Of a stretch of DNA of 64,000 nucleotides, positions 36,717 to 48,385 are shown piece after piece (within the stretch, counting starts at the first letter, position 1; the number at the start of each line of letters is the position of its first letter). Source of the DNA: Corella eumyota. Its lineage: Eukaryota; Chordata; Ascidiacea; Phlebobranchia; Corellidae. The translations under genes and the position numbers were made by a program. The DNA lies in NCBI GenBank assembly GCA_963082875.1, contig OY720097.1:16128501-16192500 (forward strand). Direction: 5' to 3'. Under the pieces are notes generated by a model. It saw nothing but the letters and a program-made list of their open reading frames with translations, did not search any database and was not told where the DNA came from.

Positions 36717-39700
36717 ATGTTATTACGAAGTGGAATTTCATCAAATAATGATGACTGCTTAAAGCAGAAAACAAAATATGAAGAAAATGGAAAATGTTTA
36801 AAATATGTTTCTGCCCCAATTGGTAAATATTACTTTATCTATTAATAAAATTAATATTTAGCTTAGTCTATTTTTTTATTGTAAACTATCCTACCGTTAA
36901 ACTGTAGGTTTAATTACAGGTAAAGCAATATATTGTACTATAGTTTAATTATAATAAATTTAATAAATTTAAAAAAAAATATTTCAGATAAATTTGGTGT
37001 CGGAGGTAGATGGTTTCGACACAAACTTTTAGATGGAATTTTAGTTGGAACTCCAGTGCTTTTAACTATTCAAAATCACAGAACCCCTCTCCGAACTTTT
37101 TTTATGAAACTATTAAGCTTTTTAGGAACTGAAGATTTCTACACAGTGTTGTTTTTATTTTTGTCGTGGTAAGATTTTGTTTATAAAGTAGCATTTAAAA
37201 TATGAGGCAATATATTATTATTTTTTAATGATTTAAAGATTTATATTTTTTTACTTACAGGACTGTAGATACAAGATTAGCGAGATTATTTGGAATTTTA
37301 ATGACAATTGGGTTTTACACAACAGGATTTCTTAAAACATTATTATGTCTGCCTAGACCTCCCTGCCCCCCCGTTGTTCCTTTAGAAAAAGCTTTTGATT
37401 GGTAAAAATTGTTTACTTTACTTTAAATTAAAAAAGTTATTTCAGTTTAGTTATTTTTGTGCACATTCGATTTCTTAAAAAGAAAATTGAGCCAGTCATA
37501 TTCTTATTTATACAATAGGTTTATGAATAAACAATCACATAATCTTATATACTTAAGTGGGTTATTTAAAATAGATTTGGTTCTCCCCTCATTTTTATTG
37601 AAATGATTACTGGCGTTGTCTTAGTAATAACTCAGTCCTACTTCACAGGGCACTTCCAAGTCATCATTCACTACTTGGAGTAATAATGCCATGGTATATT
37701 TGGATGTATGTGACTGTACATTATAATACTTCAACTTTTGGAATGGCCTTACTTTGCACTTTAATTGTTTTATGTAAGTCTTTTATCTAGTATTTTAATT
37801 TTTATTAGTCATAACAACAAAAAAATAATAACCAGGATAGTTTAGTATACCTGAATGGCAACTTAAATTTTTAACTACAGAATGACAGCTGTTGTTCAAC
37901 AAATATCAATTATTAATTTTTTTTTTCGTGTGGTACCTTACTAAATTTTAAACACCACGAAATCGAATACTTTTATTGCTTTATAATACATAGCTTAACA
38001 TGTATATATTATATGCTAATCTTTTTTACCTACTACACAGGGTCATTTGGTGTGTTATTTAGTCGGTTATACCTTGGTGTTCACAGCCCAGCAGATATAG
38101 TTTGTGGAGGCATTGTTGGTGTTCTTGTTCTCTGTATGTGGATACAGGTAATCTAAAAATTTTGACTGATTGTAAATTGACATCTTTTTGTTTTATTAAT
38201 GGGTTTAAAAATAACATGCCAGAGAATTGTAGAAAAAAATTTCAAATACCAACCTAAAAATTTGATAATTGTTTTAGGCTACGTTCTTTTTATTTTGACA
38301 CAATATTTCCATTTACAAATGCCTAAATCTATAGGATAATAATTAATTGAATACTGTAATTAGTTCTAATCTGATAAGCCTAGGAGCCAAATGTATTAGC
38401 TCATTTACTATACCAACAATTTTGACCTTGTTCACCCTGGTGCTTTACAAGCCAATATTTACACAATTAAAATAAATTTTGAATTACAAGGTCAAGTAAA
38501 TTTGAATGATAAATATTTTAATAATTGTTTTTTAACCTTTATGATTTTCCCTTTTTATTATTGTTATTAAAATATTTTGTTTATAGTACAAAATTTTACA
38601 TTGGTCATAAATTAGGAATATTTTTGTTTGATAGGTTGACGATTATATTGACTTTTACATCAGCCAGCAACAAATTGAGTTGAAGTTGGTTTTGTGTTTT
38701 TTCTTTTTACTCTGTATTCACCCTGTCACTGAGAAAGGAAATCCTTCTTTTGGCGACACTGTAAGTAAAAATAAAATAGTCAGCAACTTTTGTTTATCTT
38801 AATAAAATTTCCATTTTAAAAAAACAAAAACTATGATTAGTTATAACTGATTTTTAACTGACTAATTTTTTCTGCATTCTATACATCTTTATAAGAAGTG
38901 TGTAACTAACATACTATAGCTTATGATTGGATGTGTAATTTTTTTTGTGCAATATATTTTATAAAAACTATAAGTTTAATTTATTTTTTATGTAGTGCAT
39001 ACTGGCTGGTGTTGCACTGGGTATAATCTTAGCTCGAAGTCAGAGATCGAGGTTATTGGGAATGTCGGCAGTTTTAGAACTTCAACCTGATATTTCTTTT
39101 CTTCAACTTATTCAAATTGGTCTGATGAGGCTGATAATAGGTATTTATATTTTTTGCATTGTTTTAAATGTTATTCTCTTTTTTGGGCCCAGTTTTTGCT
39201 TTTTGGTCCAATTTTTTATTAGTTTCAATTTGTATGGTTATTTAAGTCAAAGAAAAGGGCATTGATTTAAAATGAATTTAATGTAAGTTATTAATTAATT
39301 TGTTTCATGAAAAACAACTTAAACTTTGTTCAGTGAAACCTGGCAGAAAATGCTGTTGTTTAGAAAACCTTTAATCAACCACTTAAAAAAACTTGTAATT
39401 CGAAATTAATAAAAAACCGCACTACGATAACAAAATCTTAAGTAATTTCTCCTAAAATTAAAATGAGTCAATGTTAATTAACGTGTTTATACTGTAAGTG
39501 TGCAAAAACTGTGCCTTATTCATGGGAGCATATGTTACGTTATTGCTGACGTAAATAATCGTTCGACTTCTGATCAATACGTTAAAAACAGCAAACCGAA
39601 ATTTTGCTGAATTGTTATTGTTAAAATAGACTTTGATTCCCTTGCTGAGTTTGCATGTTGTATTGCGAGTTTAAAGCTATCACGCACAAGGCGCATGATC

Positions 39701-41738
39701 AGATGTTGAACAAGTAAACTCTAAATCAAGAACCCACCGCTTTATAGTTCCGTAATTGCGACATAACTTTTGTTAGTTTGTTGCAATTTAAATACCTTGT
39801 TGTCACGGTGCAAAGTCCTCGGTTAAACATTTAAGACTATTTATTTATGGGTGTAGAATTTAAATCAAAATTCCCCATGCAAGTTGTTATATTTACACGT
39901 TATGCAACTATACGAGAACATTTTTTTCTGGTATTTTTTAATATCAGTATTTAAATAATTGTAATATTTTTGCAACCTTTTTTATTTTGGGCACGTTTTG
40001 CATTTTTTTGATAACGTTTTAGTATTACGTGTAAAAAGCCTCGGTATTTTAACTGGTAAAACCTACGCAAAATAAGCTCTTTTATAAAAAAAATACCTTA
40101 ATAATAAAAATATTCTTTAAATTTATTAATAAAGCGTGTTAAATAATATTTAAAGTTGACTTAAATTTTTTTTTAATAAAATAAGTTATATACTTTTTAT
40201 GCCAAACAAGTTGCCCCGATTTTTTGGATTTAATAAATTAAACAAACCTGCACAGCAACAGGTAGCTTCCTCATATTCACCGTTGTCTTACCCGGAAGAG
40301 CTGGGTGTAATTAATAGAAGCAATGATAAATACATTTGAGTTATTCGCCATGACGTCACGCCCACATTTGCGTGGTAATCACGCCGGGTAACGCGTGACA
40401 TTTTATGACGTAGTACAATATTTCGTAAAATTTCACGCGCCCTTACACTTAATGAAAATATCCAGGTTTACATTTTTCCAAAGTCTTTAAAGTTTATTGT
40501 CGCTTCGAGCCATTTATGATGTATGTGCTTAGTATAAAAGCGGTGACTAGTTTAACGATGAACGAATATTTTAAATGCCTTATTTCCGCGTATTGGTAAC
40601 GCTGTGAATTTGTGGCCATTACAAAGTTGGTTTAACCTTTAAATTCAAAATTCAGTCAAATGTTGTATTAAATTTTACAGCATAACCATTGCCGGCATTT
40701 TTTCAATTCCAAGAATAATTTCTTAACTTTGTTCGGTTTACAGTCGAGTAAAATATTACTTTTTTTATCAGACTTTTTTATTTACCTTTAAAAATTTCTA
40801 TTTTTTAGGTAGTATTGTGATCAACGTTATCCGAATTACGCTCAAGATTGTGATGAAGTCACTGGTTGATAACTTTTACCGACTATGTGGCTTCAACACA
40901 TTCAGCAGCAAACAATTTCGCAAGGAAATGAAGCCCAATCCAAAACACTACACCAAGGAGTTTAGGCTACCGCCTATCCACGTAAGTTATTTATTAGATT
41001 TACTTTTAACGGAAATTTTGTGTTTTCCACTTTACGTATTCTCCAAATGTCATTGGATATGTTTTGATAATGTAGGCGTCTGACGCTGTTTTTGGTTTGT
41101 CTCATAATACGTGGTGCCCATTTTTAGTACGTAATCGTGGTTAAGGTATTAATAAAACGTTTTAAATACATATCACTGCTGTTGTTTACGTCTTTCTGGT
41201 ATATTAAAAGATAAAACGTTTTCGAATACGGAAATGACCGGATTTTGAATTTGATAAAAATAAAGATCCTAGCTAATATTGTAGGCGGTGTGTTATACGG
41301 AATCAGCTAAATGCGGTTAACCAATAAAAAATAATCACTGCTTGTGAATTCACTTCTATGAATCATGCCAAATGCCAATGTGGTTATATACACGAAAGTT
41401 CACTTAATAAATCTTGTTTTTCTTTTCTTTAGGAATCAATTTCGAAGTCAGATGACGAAGACAGTTCCGATTCTTCGTCAACTTCTACTTACTCCTCGTC
41501 CAGCCAGAGTGAGGGCCAGGTCGGCGAGATGACGTCATCAAAAGATGACGTCATTTTTGAGGGAGACAACCGCATGTGGTGGAATTTCATGCAGATATGG
41601 AACGTGGTTGTGTCGCTGGCGCATAGATCCCCCGAGCCATGGGATATAGACTTACCTTCAAACGTTATTGTGTATACGACCATAACTTACACCGCGGTTG
41701 AGGTATTACCCCAATTGTTTGCCCTTATAGGTATTTAA
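36717..41738 (+). CDS. PAP2-family lipid phosphatase, sphingosine-1-phosphate phosphatase-like
   Basis: Multi-pass ER-type membrane enzyme expected to dephosphorylate a sphingoid-base phosphate. The three PAP2 catalytic motifs are all present: C1 KTLLCLPRPP (about 37338-37367), C2 LPSHHS (about 37652-37669) and C3 SRLYLGVHSPADI (about 38061-38099). They contain the expected Lys/Arg, Ser-His and Arg/His/Asp residues. The C1 flank GTEDFYTVLF and motif spacing resemble LCB3/YSR3/SGPP rather than lipins or PPAPs. Exons begin 36717 (MLLRSGISSNND). A ~1.67-kb intron (39141-40810), far longer than its neighbours, precedes the exons at 40811-40981 and 41434-41738. Those last exons carry an acidic Ser-rich insertion (SKSDDEDSSDSSSTST) and a final helix ending VEVLPQLFALIGI, which agrees with SGPP C-termini. 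All splice phases fit. Confidence 0.8.
39141..40810 (+). other. Unusually long intron with promoter-like GC/CRE segment
   Basis: Intron of the PAP2-type gene. Positions 40199-40339 hold a 46-codon open frame (MPNKLPRFFGFNKLNKPAQQ...) with no known family and no phase-compatible splice to the next exon. 40345-40450 is richer in CG, with TGACGTCA at 40351-40358 followed by CGCC-type words. This could be an internal promoter or enhancer. No other coding sequence is seen. Confidence 0.45.
40351..40358. promoter_or_regulatory. CRE palindrome TGACGTCA in intron
   Basis: Perfect CRE/ATF palindrome inside the long intron of the PAP2-type gene, in the most CG-rich part of the intron. A candidate internal promoter or enhancer element. 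Inferred from motif only. Confidence 0.35.
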
Positions 41739-42613
41739 TTGTAGGACGGCGGGCACTTGACTTCACTCGAGCAAGATAGTTTTTGTCAAAATGAATATAG
41801 AAAGTTCAAGGGTGATTTTGTTCAATTTCACCAGCCGATATATTATTCTGCAAGACGCGAAGCTCGATAAAACAATAATAATGTTTATTTATAGGCAATG
41901 CATGTTTGTTAGTTAAATTAAATGTCGTGTTTTGCATCTTTTTTTATAACCGTTGACCTTTTGTAATCGAAGTGTTATCAAATTTTTTTAACTAGATTTT
42001 TTTTTATGGAAAAGGAACCAATTTGTATTGATTTTTTTTTATAAAATAGACGAAGCATTTTGTTATATTTAAAAGGATGCTTTTTGTACGTATTTCGTTA
42101 CGTTATCTTTTGTAATTTAGCATAATGTCGAATGACGCTATGAAATTGTTATACAATTTGCTGATATGACGTTATTGTGTGCTATTTTTGATAAAAATTA
42201 GTGCTCATTAAAATCGAAACAAAACGTTTTAATTTTGCATTTTTTCTTTAATTACTTTGTTATTATAAATTTCGCTGGTGACTCAAATCGATCGCTTTGG
42301 TTTTTTTAAACCCTTAAATAAATGTGTTAAACTTAGTAATAAAATATGATTGTTGTTTAGTTGCGGTTTTATATTATGCAATAAACTCTTACAAAAATTG
42401 AAATTAATTATTTGTTTAAACACACATAGAAAGCATTTAAAATTTTATTAAATCTTAGATATTGAAACGTATTGTTATTGTCCGTATATTTATTGTTATG
42501 TTAAGGTGTCTTAAGCAGTGAATTTTATGTCAGAATAACTTTAGTTTAAGTAAATTATAAAATTTATGAAGTTTATTATTAGATTGTGTTCGAATCCTAT
42601 TCATGAAATGTTA
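41739..42613. other. PAP2-gene 3' UTR and intergenic DNA
   Basis: AT-rich sequence from the stop codon to the target duplication of the foldback element. Poly-T runs and short AATAAA-like words only. No exon, RNA gene or repeat recognised. Confidence 0.5.
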
Positions 42614-42623
42614 TTATTAAATA
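42614..42623 (+). repeat. Left target-site duplication of foldback element
   Basis: TTATTAAATA immediately before the left terminus CCACTG. It is identical to 48634-48643 after the right terminus. An eleventh base (C) is also shared but overlaps the symmetric terminus. Confidence 0.85.
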
Positions 42624-42860
42624 CCACTGTCATTCTGCTAGAATTTTTTTTTTTTTAAATCCTAGCAGAACTCCGCATTTTTCCGCAAAACGTTGTGTTT
42701 ACATAAAAAAGTTAACTCGGTAATACAAAAATGTTAAGCTAGTAAAGAAATCATTACCTTCTATTATTTAACCCACAATGAAAATTTATTCTATAGATTG
42801 TGTTACAGAAGGTGTTTTTTAAGTAATAAGCTGTTATAAAGAATTTATAAGCTAAATTTT
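42624..42860 (+). repeat. Left outer terminal inverted repeat
   Basis: About 235 bp matching 48386-48633 in reverse complement with scattered differences. The first ~65 bp contain a hairpin: TTCTGCTAGAA, then a T-rich loop of about 18 bp, then CTAGCAGAA. The inner boundary grades into a diverged version of the tandem monomer. Confidence 0.85.
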
Positions 42861-44357
42861 GAGTTTCACACTCGTTATTTGCAAAAGTTGTAGAGCGACG
42901 AAAAAACATTAAAGAAACCAAGATTTGCTCGGCCGTAATTTTAAATACTTTCCGACGATAGGAGTTGAAAAAAAATTTAACATTGCATAACTCTTATAAC
43001 AAAGATAAAGTATTGTCATTTTTAAGGACCACAAATGTTAATTACGTCAGTAGTTAAGCTAAAACTTATCGAAAAAAGTTTGATAAATCTGCCGAACGTC
43101 GACATTTGGAGCTATTTTTAAATACTTTCCGACGATAGGAATCGAAAAAAAATTTTAACGCGGCTTGATTGTTTAACAACAATTAAAATAGCAAAGTTTT
43201 GAGCGCCACATTTTACGTTTACAGCAGTTATTGACCCGAGAAATAACAAAAGAGAAACAAAAGCCCGCTCCTACCTGAAAAAACGAATCCCACTCTCCAG
43301 CAGAAAGTATATTCCGACAATAGAATACAGCCCAAAATTTAACAATCAATAAGTAATGCCAAATAAACATTGTACGCCAAGTTTTGAGTTTCACACTCGT
43401 TATTTGCAAAAGTTGTAGAGCGACGAAAAAACATTAAAGAAACCAAGATTTGCTCGGCCGTAATTTTAAATACTTTCCGACGATAGGAGTTGAAAAAAAA
43501 TTTAACATTGCATAACTCTTACAACAAAGATAAAGTATTGTCATTTTTAAGGGCCACAAATGTTAATTACGTCAGTAGTTAAGCTAAAACTTATCGAAAA
43601 AAGTTTGATAAATCTGCCGAACGTCGACATTTGGAGCTATTTTTAAATACTTTCCGACGATATGAATCGAAAAAAAATTTTAACGCGGCTTGATTGTTTA
43701 ACAACAATTAAAATAGCAAAGTTTTGAGTGCCACATTTTACGTTTACAGCAGTTATCGACCCGAGAAATAACAAAAGAGAAACAAAAGCCCGCTCCTACC
43801 CGAAAAAACGAATCCCACTCTCCAGCAGAAAGTATATTCCGACAATAGAATACAGCCCAAAATTTAACAATCAATAAGTAATGCCAAATAAACATTGTAC
43901 GCCAAGTTTTGAGTTTCACACTCGTTATTTGCAAAGGTTGTAGAGCGACGAAAAAACATTAAAGAAACCAAGATTTGCTCGGCCGTAATTTTAAATACTT
44001 TCCGACGATAGGAGTTGAAAAAAAATTTAACATTGCATAACTCTTATAACAAAGATAAAGTATTGTCATTTTTAAAGGCCACAAATGTTAATTACGTCAG
44101 TAGTTAATCTAAAACTTATCGAAAAAAGTTTGATAAATCGGCCGAACGTCGACATTTGGAGCTATTTTTAAATACTTTCCGACGATAAAAATCGAAAAAA
44201 AATTTTAACGCGGCTTGATTGTTTAACAATAATTAAAATAGCAAAGTTTTGAGCGCCACATTTTACGTTTACAGCAGTTATTGACCCGAGAAATAACAAA
44301 AGAGAAACAAAGGCCCGCTCCTACCCGAAAAAACGAATCCCACTCTCCAGCAGAAAG
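42861..44357 (+). repeat. Left arm: 525-bp tandem array (about 2.85 units)
   Basis: The word GAGTTTCACACTCG recurs at 42861, 43386 and 43911, exactly 525 bp apart; the third unit stops after CCAGCAGAAAG at 44357. Each unit contains three related sub-blocks marked by TCCGACGATA (two) and TCCGACAATA (one), spaced 177, 185 and 163 bp. Frames that stay open across the unit exist only because 525 is a multiple of three. Confidence 0.93.
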
Positions 44358-44577
44358 CAGAAACCACCTGTTTTTATTTGTTAAGCTGTTTTATTTATTT
44401 ATATAAATACAATTAAAAAATTTTAAACATGAAACATTATTTTATTATTAGTGCATGATAAACACGGTAATTTGCAAATTTCGCTCAAAGGCCCAAACGC
44501 TGCGTGATAAAAACAAATTTTCTTTTGGTATTTTTTAACATAAGAATTTGTACTATTTTTTGTGTAAGGTGCGTTTC

Positions 44578-45415
44578 TTAATGATTGCAGATTTCTTCGT
44601 TGTGGTGGATAAAGTCGACTCGAAGGTTTTTTTCTTTTAAAACTTTAAATTAATAATAAAAGTACAATTGTATTATTTGTAGTATAGTTAATTTCTTATT
44701 TCTTATGTGAGTAATAACATATTTTACTTACAATTGCCTAGTAAAGGATGGTATTCTTTATTTGTCTCAATTTGCTTTTTGTTGTCAGATGCCATTAGGT
44801 TAATTGCTTCTTCTAAGTTTGCCATCCATTTTTTCAAACCGACATCTGATAGATGAACATCATCGTGCCAATTTGTGTCATCGCAATCAACATTCAAGCT
44901 TAACATAGTAAGACTAAAAATGTTTGCAATGTCGCTTAATGCACGGTTTGCTATTTTTACACGATGCATAAAAGCACCTGTTTGTGGTAGAATTTTTGCA
45001 AGCAGGATCTATATAAAATTATACCAACGTTACATCAAACAAAAAACACAAATTATTTGTTTAAAATATTAAAATAAAAGGGGGGTCTATTAACAATAAC
45101 ACAATTATTTGTTTAAACTATTTAAAATAAAAGGCTTATTTGTAAATTAGTTATAAATTTTACCATTACCTTGGCACGTGGGTATCGTTTTTGGCAAGCT
45201 ATAATTAATCGTGTTGCGTTTTTTCGGATTGTTTTATTCATGTGATTTACATCACCTCGGCTTACATCGTTGGTTCCTAATGAAATTAAAAGATAATCAA
45301 CTCCGTTAAAATTTTTCGGACTCATTTCAATTTCAATAGCCCCATGAATCAAACCGGCACCTGGCATTGCCACAACGCTGAGGTGGAATGTAGCATCTTT
45401 AGAAGGTGATACAAC
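44578..45415 (-). CDS. 3' part of an SGNH/GDSL hydrolase gene captured in the foldback centre
   Basis: Three minus-strand exons with agreeing phases: 45415-45170 (82 codons), 45008-44732 and 44642-44578 with stop, about 194 residues. Family features: PGAGL (block II region), YLLISLGTND (block III, Gly/Asn oxyanion residues) and HDDVHLSDVG (block V with catalytic Asp and His, DxxH). Block I with the nucleophile serine (GDS) is missing; its exon would lie 5' of 45415, where the tandem array starts only a few bases beyond the splice acceptor. An AATAAA signal follows on the minus strand near 44440. So this is the 3' half of a gene, not a whole enzyme, unless an exon is supplied from elsewhere. 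The frame is undamaged. Similar SGNH domains are known both in host genes and in some retroelements; which source applies here is open. Confidence 0.68.
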
Positions 45416-45420
45416 CTAAA

Positions 45421-48385
45421 ATTCAAAACTTTGCTATTTTAATTATTGTTAAACAATCAAGCCGGGTTAAAAATTTTTTTCGATTCCTATCGTCGGAAAG
45501 TATTTAAAAATAGCTCCAAATGTCGACGTTCGGCAGATTTATCAAACTTTTTTCGATAAGTTTTAGCTTAACTACTGACGTAATTAACATTTGTGGCCCT
45601 TAAAAATGACAATACTTTATTTTTGTTATAAGAGTTATGCAATGTTAAATTTTTTTTCAACTCCTATCGTCGGAAAGTATTTAAAATTACGGCCGAGCAA
45701 ATCTTGGTTTCTTTAATGTTTTTTCGTCGCTCTACAACTTTTGCAAATAACAAGTGTGAAACTCAAAACTTGACGTACAATGTTTATTTGGCATTACTTA
45801 TTGATTGTTAAATTTTGGGCTGTATTCTATTTTCGGAATATACTTTCTGCTGGAGAGTGGGATTCGTTTTTTCGGGTAGGAGCGGGCCTTTGTTTCTCTT
45901 TTGTTATTTCTCGGGTCAATAACTGCTGTAAACGTAAAATGTGGCGCTCAAAATTTTGCTATTTTAATTATTGTTAAACTATTAAGCCGGGTTAAAATTT
46001 TTTTTCGACTCTTATTGTCGGAAAGTATTTATAAATAGCTCCAAATGTCGACGTTCGGCCGATTTATCAAACTATTTTCGATAAGTTTTAGCTTAACTAC
46101 TGACGTAATTAACATTTGTGGTCCTTAAAAATGACAATACTTTATCTTTGTTGTAAGAGTTATGCAATGTTAAATTTTTTTTCAACTCCTATCGTCGGAA
46201 AGTATTTAAAATTACGGCCGAGCAAATCTTGGTTTCTTTAATGTTTTTTCGTCGCTCTACAACTTTTGCAAATAACGAGTGTGAAACTCAAAACTTGGCG
46301 TACAATGTTTATTTGGCATTACTTATTGATTGTTAAATTTTGGGCTGTATTCTATTGTCGGAATATACTTTCTGCTGGAGAGTGGGATTCGTTTTTTCGG
46401 GTAGGAGCGGGCCTTTGTTTCTCTTTTGTTATTTCTCGGGTCAATAACTGCTGTAAACGTAAAATGTGGCGCTCAAAACTTTGCTATTTTAATTATTGTT
46501 AAACAATCAAGCCGCGTTAAAATTTTTTTTCGATTCCTATTGTCGGAAAGTATTTAAAAATAGCTCCAAATGTTGACGTTCGGCCGATTTATCAAACTAT
46601 TTTCGATAAGTTTTAGCTTAACTACTGACGTAATTAACATTTGTGGTCCTTAAAAATGACAATACTTTATCTTTGTTGTAAGAGTTATGCAATGTTAAAT
46701 TTTTTTTCAACTCCTATCGTCGGAAAGTATTTAAAATTACGGCCGAGCAAATCTTGGTTTCTTTAATGTTTTTTCGTCGCTCTACAACTTTTGCAAATAA
46801 CGAGTGTGAAACTCAAAACTTGGCGTACAATGTTTATTTGGCATTACTTATTGATTGTTAAATTTTGGGCTGTATTCTAGTGTCGGAATATACTTTCTGC
46901 TGGAGAGTGGGATTCGTTTTTTCGGGTAGGAGCGGGCCTTTGTTTCTCTTTTGTTATTTCTCGGGTCAATAACTGTTGTAAACGTAAAATGTGGCGCTCA
47001 AAACTTTGCTATTTTAATTATTGTTAAACAATCAAGCCGCGTTAAAATTTTTTTTCGATTCCTGTCGTCGGAAAGTATTTAAAAATAGCTCCAAATGTCG
47101 ACGTTCGGCCGATTTATCAAACTATTTTCGATAAGTTTTAGCTTAACTACTGACGTAATTAACATTTGTGGTCCTTAGAAATGACAATACTTTATCTTTG
47201 TTATAAGAGTTATGCAATGTTAAATTTTTTTTCAACTCCTATCGTCGGAAAGTATTTAAAATTACGGCCGAGCAAATCTTGGTTTCTTTAATGTTTTTTC
47301 GTCGCTCTACAACTTTTGCAAATAACAAGTGTGAAACTCAAAACTTGGCGTACAATGTTTATTTGGCATTACTTATTGATTGTTAAATTTTGGGCTGTAT
47401 TCTATTTTCGGAATATACTTTCTGCTGGAGAGTGGGATTCGTTTTTTCGGGTAGGAGCGGGCCTTTGTTTCTCTTTTGTTATTTCTCGGGTCAATAACTG
47501 CTGTAAACGTAAAATGTGGCGCTCAAAATTTTGCTATTTTAATTATTGTTAAACTATTAAGCCGGGTTAGAATTTTTTTTCGACTCTTATTGTCGGAAAG
47601 TATTTATAAATAGCCCCAAATGTCGACGTTCGGCCGATTCATCCAACTTTTTTCCATAAGTTTTGTTTAACTACTGACGTAATTAACATTTGTGGTCCTT
47701 AAAAATGACAATACTTTATCTTTGTTATAAGAGTTATGCAATGTTAAATTTTTTTTCAACTCCTATCGTTGGAAAGTATTTAAAATTACGGCCGAGCAAA
47801 TCTTGGTTTCTTTAATGTTTTTTCGTCGCTCTACAACTTTTGCAAATAACAAGTGTGAAACTCAAAACTTGGCGTACAATGTTTATTTGGCATTACTTAT
47901 TGATTGTTAAATTTTGGGCTGTATTCTATTTTCGGAATATACTTTCTGCTGGAGAGTGGGATTCGTTTTTTCGGGTAGGAGCGGGCCTTTGTTTCTCTTT
48001 TGTTATTTCTCGGGTCAATAACTGCTGTAAACGTAAAATGTGGCGCTCAAAATTTTGCTATTTTAATTATCGTTAAACTATTAAGCCGGGTTAGAATTTT
48101 TTTTCGACTCTTATTGTCGGAAAGTATTTATAAATAGCCCCAAATGTCGACGTTCGGCCGATTCATCCAACTTTTTTCCATAAGTTTTGTTTAACTACTG
48201 ACGTAATTAACATTTGTGGCCCTTAAAAATGACAATACTTTATCTTTGTTATAAGAGTTATGCAATGTTAAATTTTTTTTCAACTCCTATCGTTGGAAAG
48301 TATTTAAAATTACGGCCGAGCAAATCTTGGTTTCTTTAATGTTTTTTCGTCGCTCTACAACTTTTGCAAATAACGAATGTAAAAC
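45421..48385 (-). repeat. Right arm: 525-bp tandem array in opposite orientation (about 5.65 units)
   Basis: The reverse-complement marker TGTGAAACTC occurs at 45755, 46280, 46805, 47330 and 47854, spaced 525, 525, 525 and 524 bp, with a degenerate last copy near 48376. The array is twice as long as the left arm. Variant sets (ATTAAGCCGGGTT versus ATCAAGCCGCGTT) alternate among copies, indicating block duplication inside the arm. Confidence 0.93.

Noticed and set aside
40199-40339. 46-codon open frame in the long PAP2-gene intron as a real exon
   Set aside because: Its possible donor is phase 0 while the next exon needs phase 1, giving an immediate stop; no family match.
43173-48076. Repeated 78-codon open frame (MQITSVKLKTWRTMF...) present in many copies within the foldback arms
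   Set aside because: It recurs only because the 525-bp unit is a multiple of three and copies are nearly identical. It has a biased composition, no family resemblance and is truncated by the same stop in each unit; treated as non-coding repeat.
42861-48385. CRISPR-like or centromeric satellite array
   Set aside because: The host is a eukaryote, units are contiguous without spacers, and the arms are inverted around a centre with terminal repeats and a target duplication, which fits a foldback transposon.
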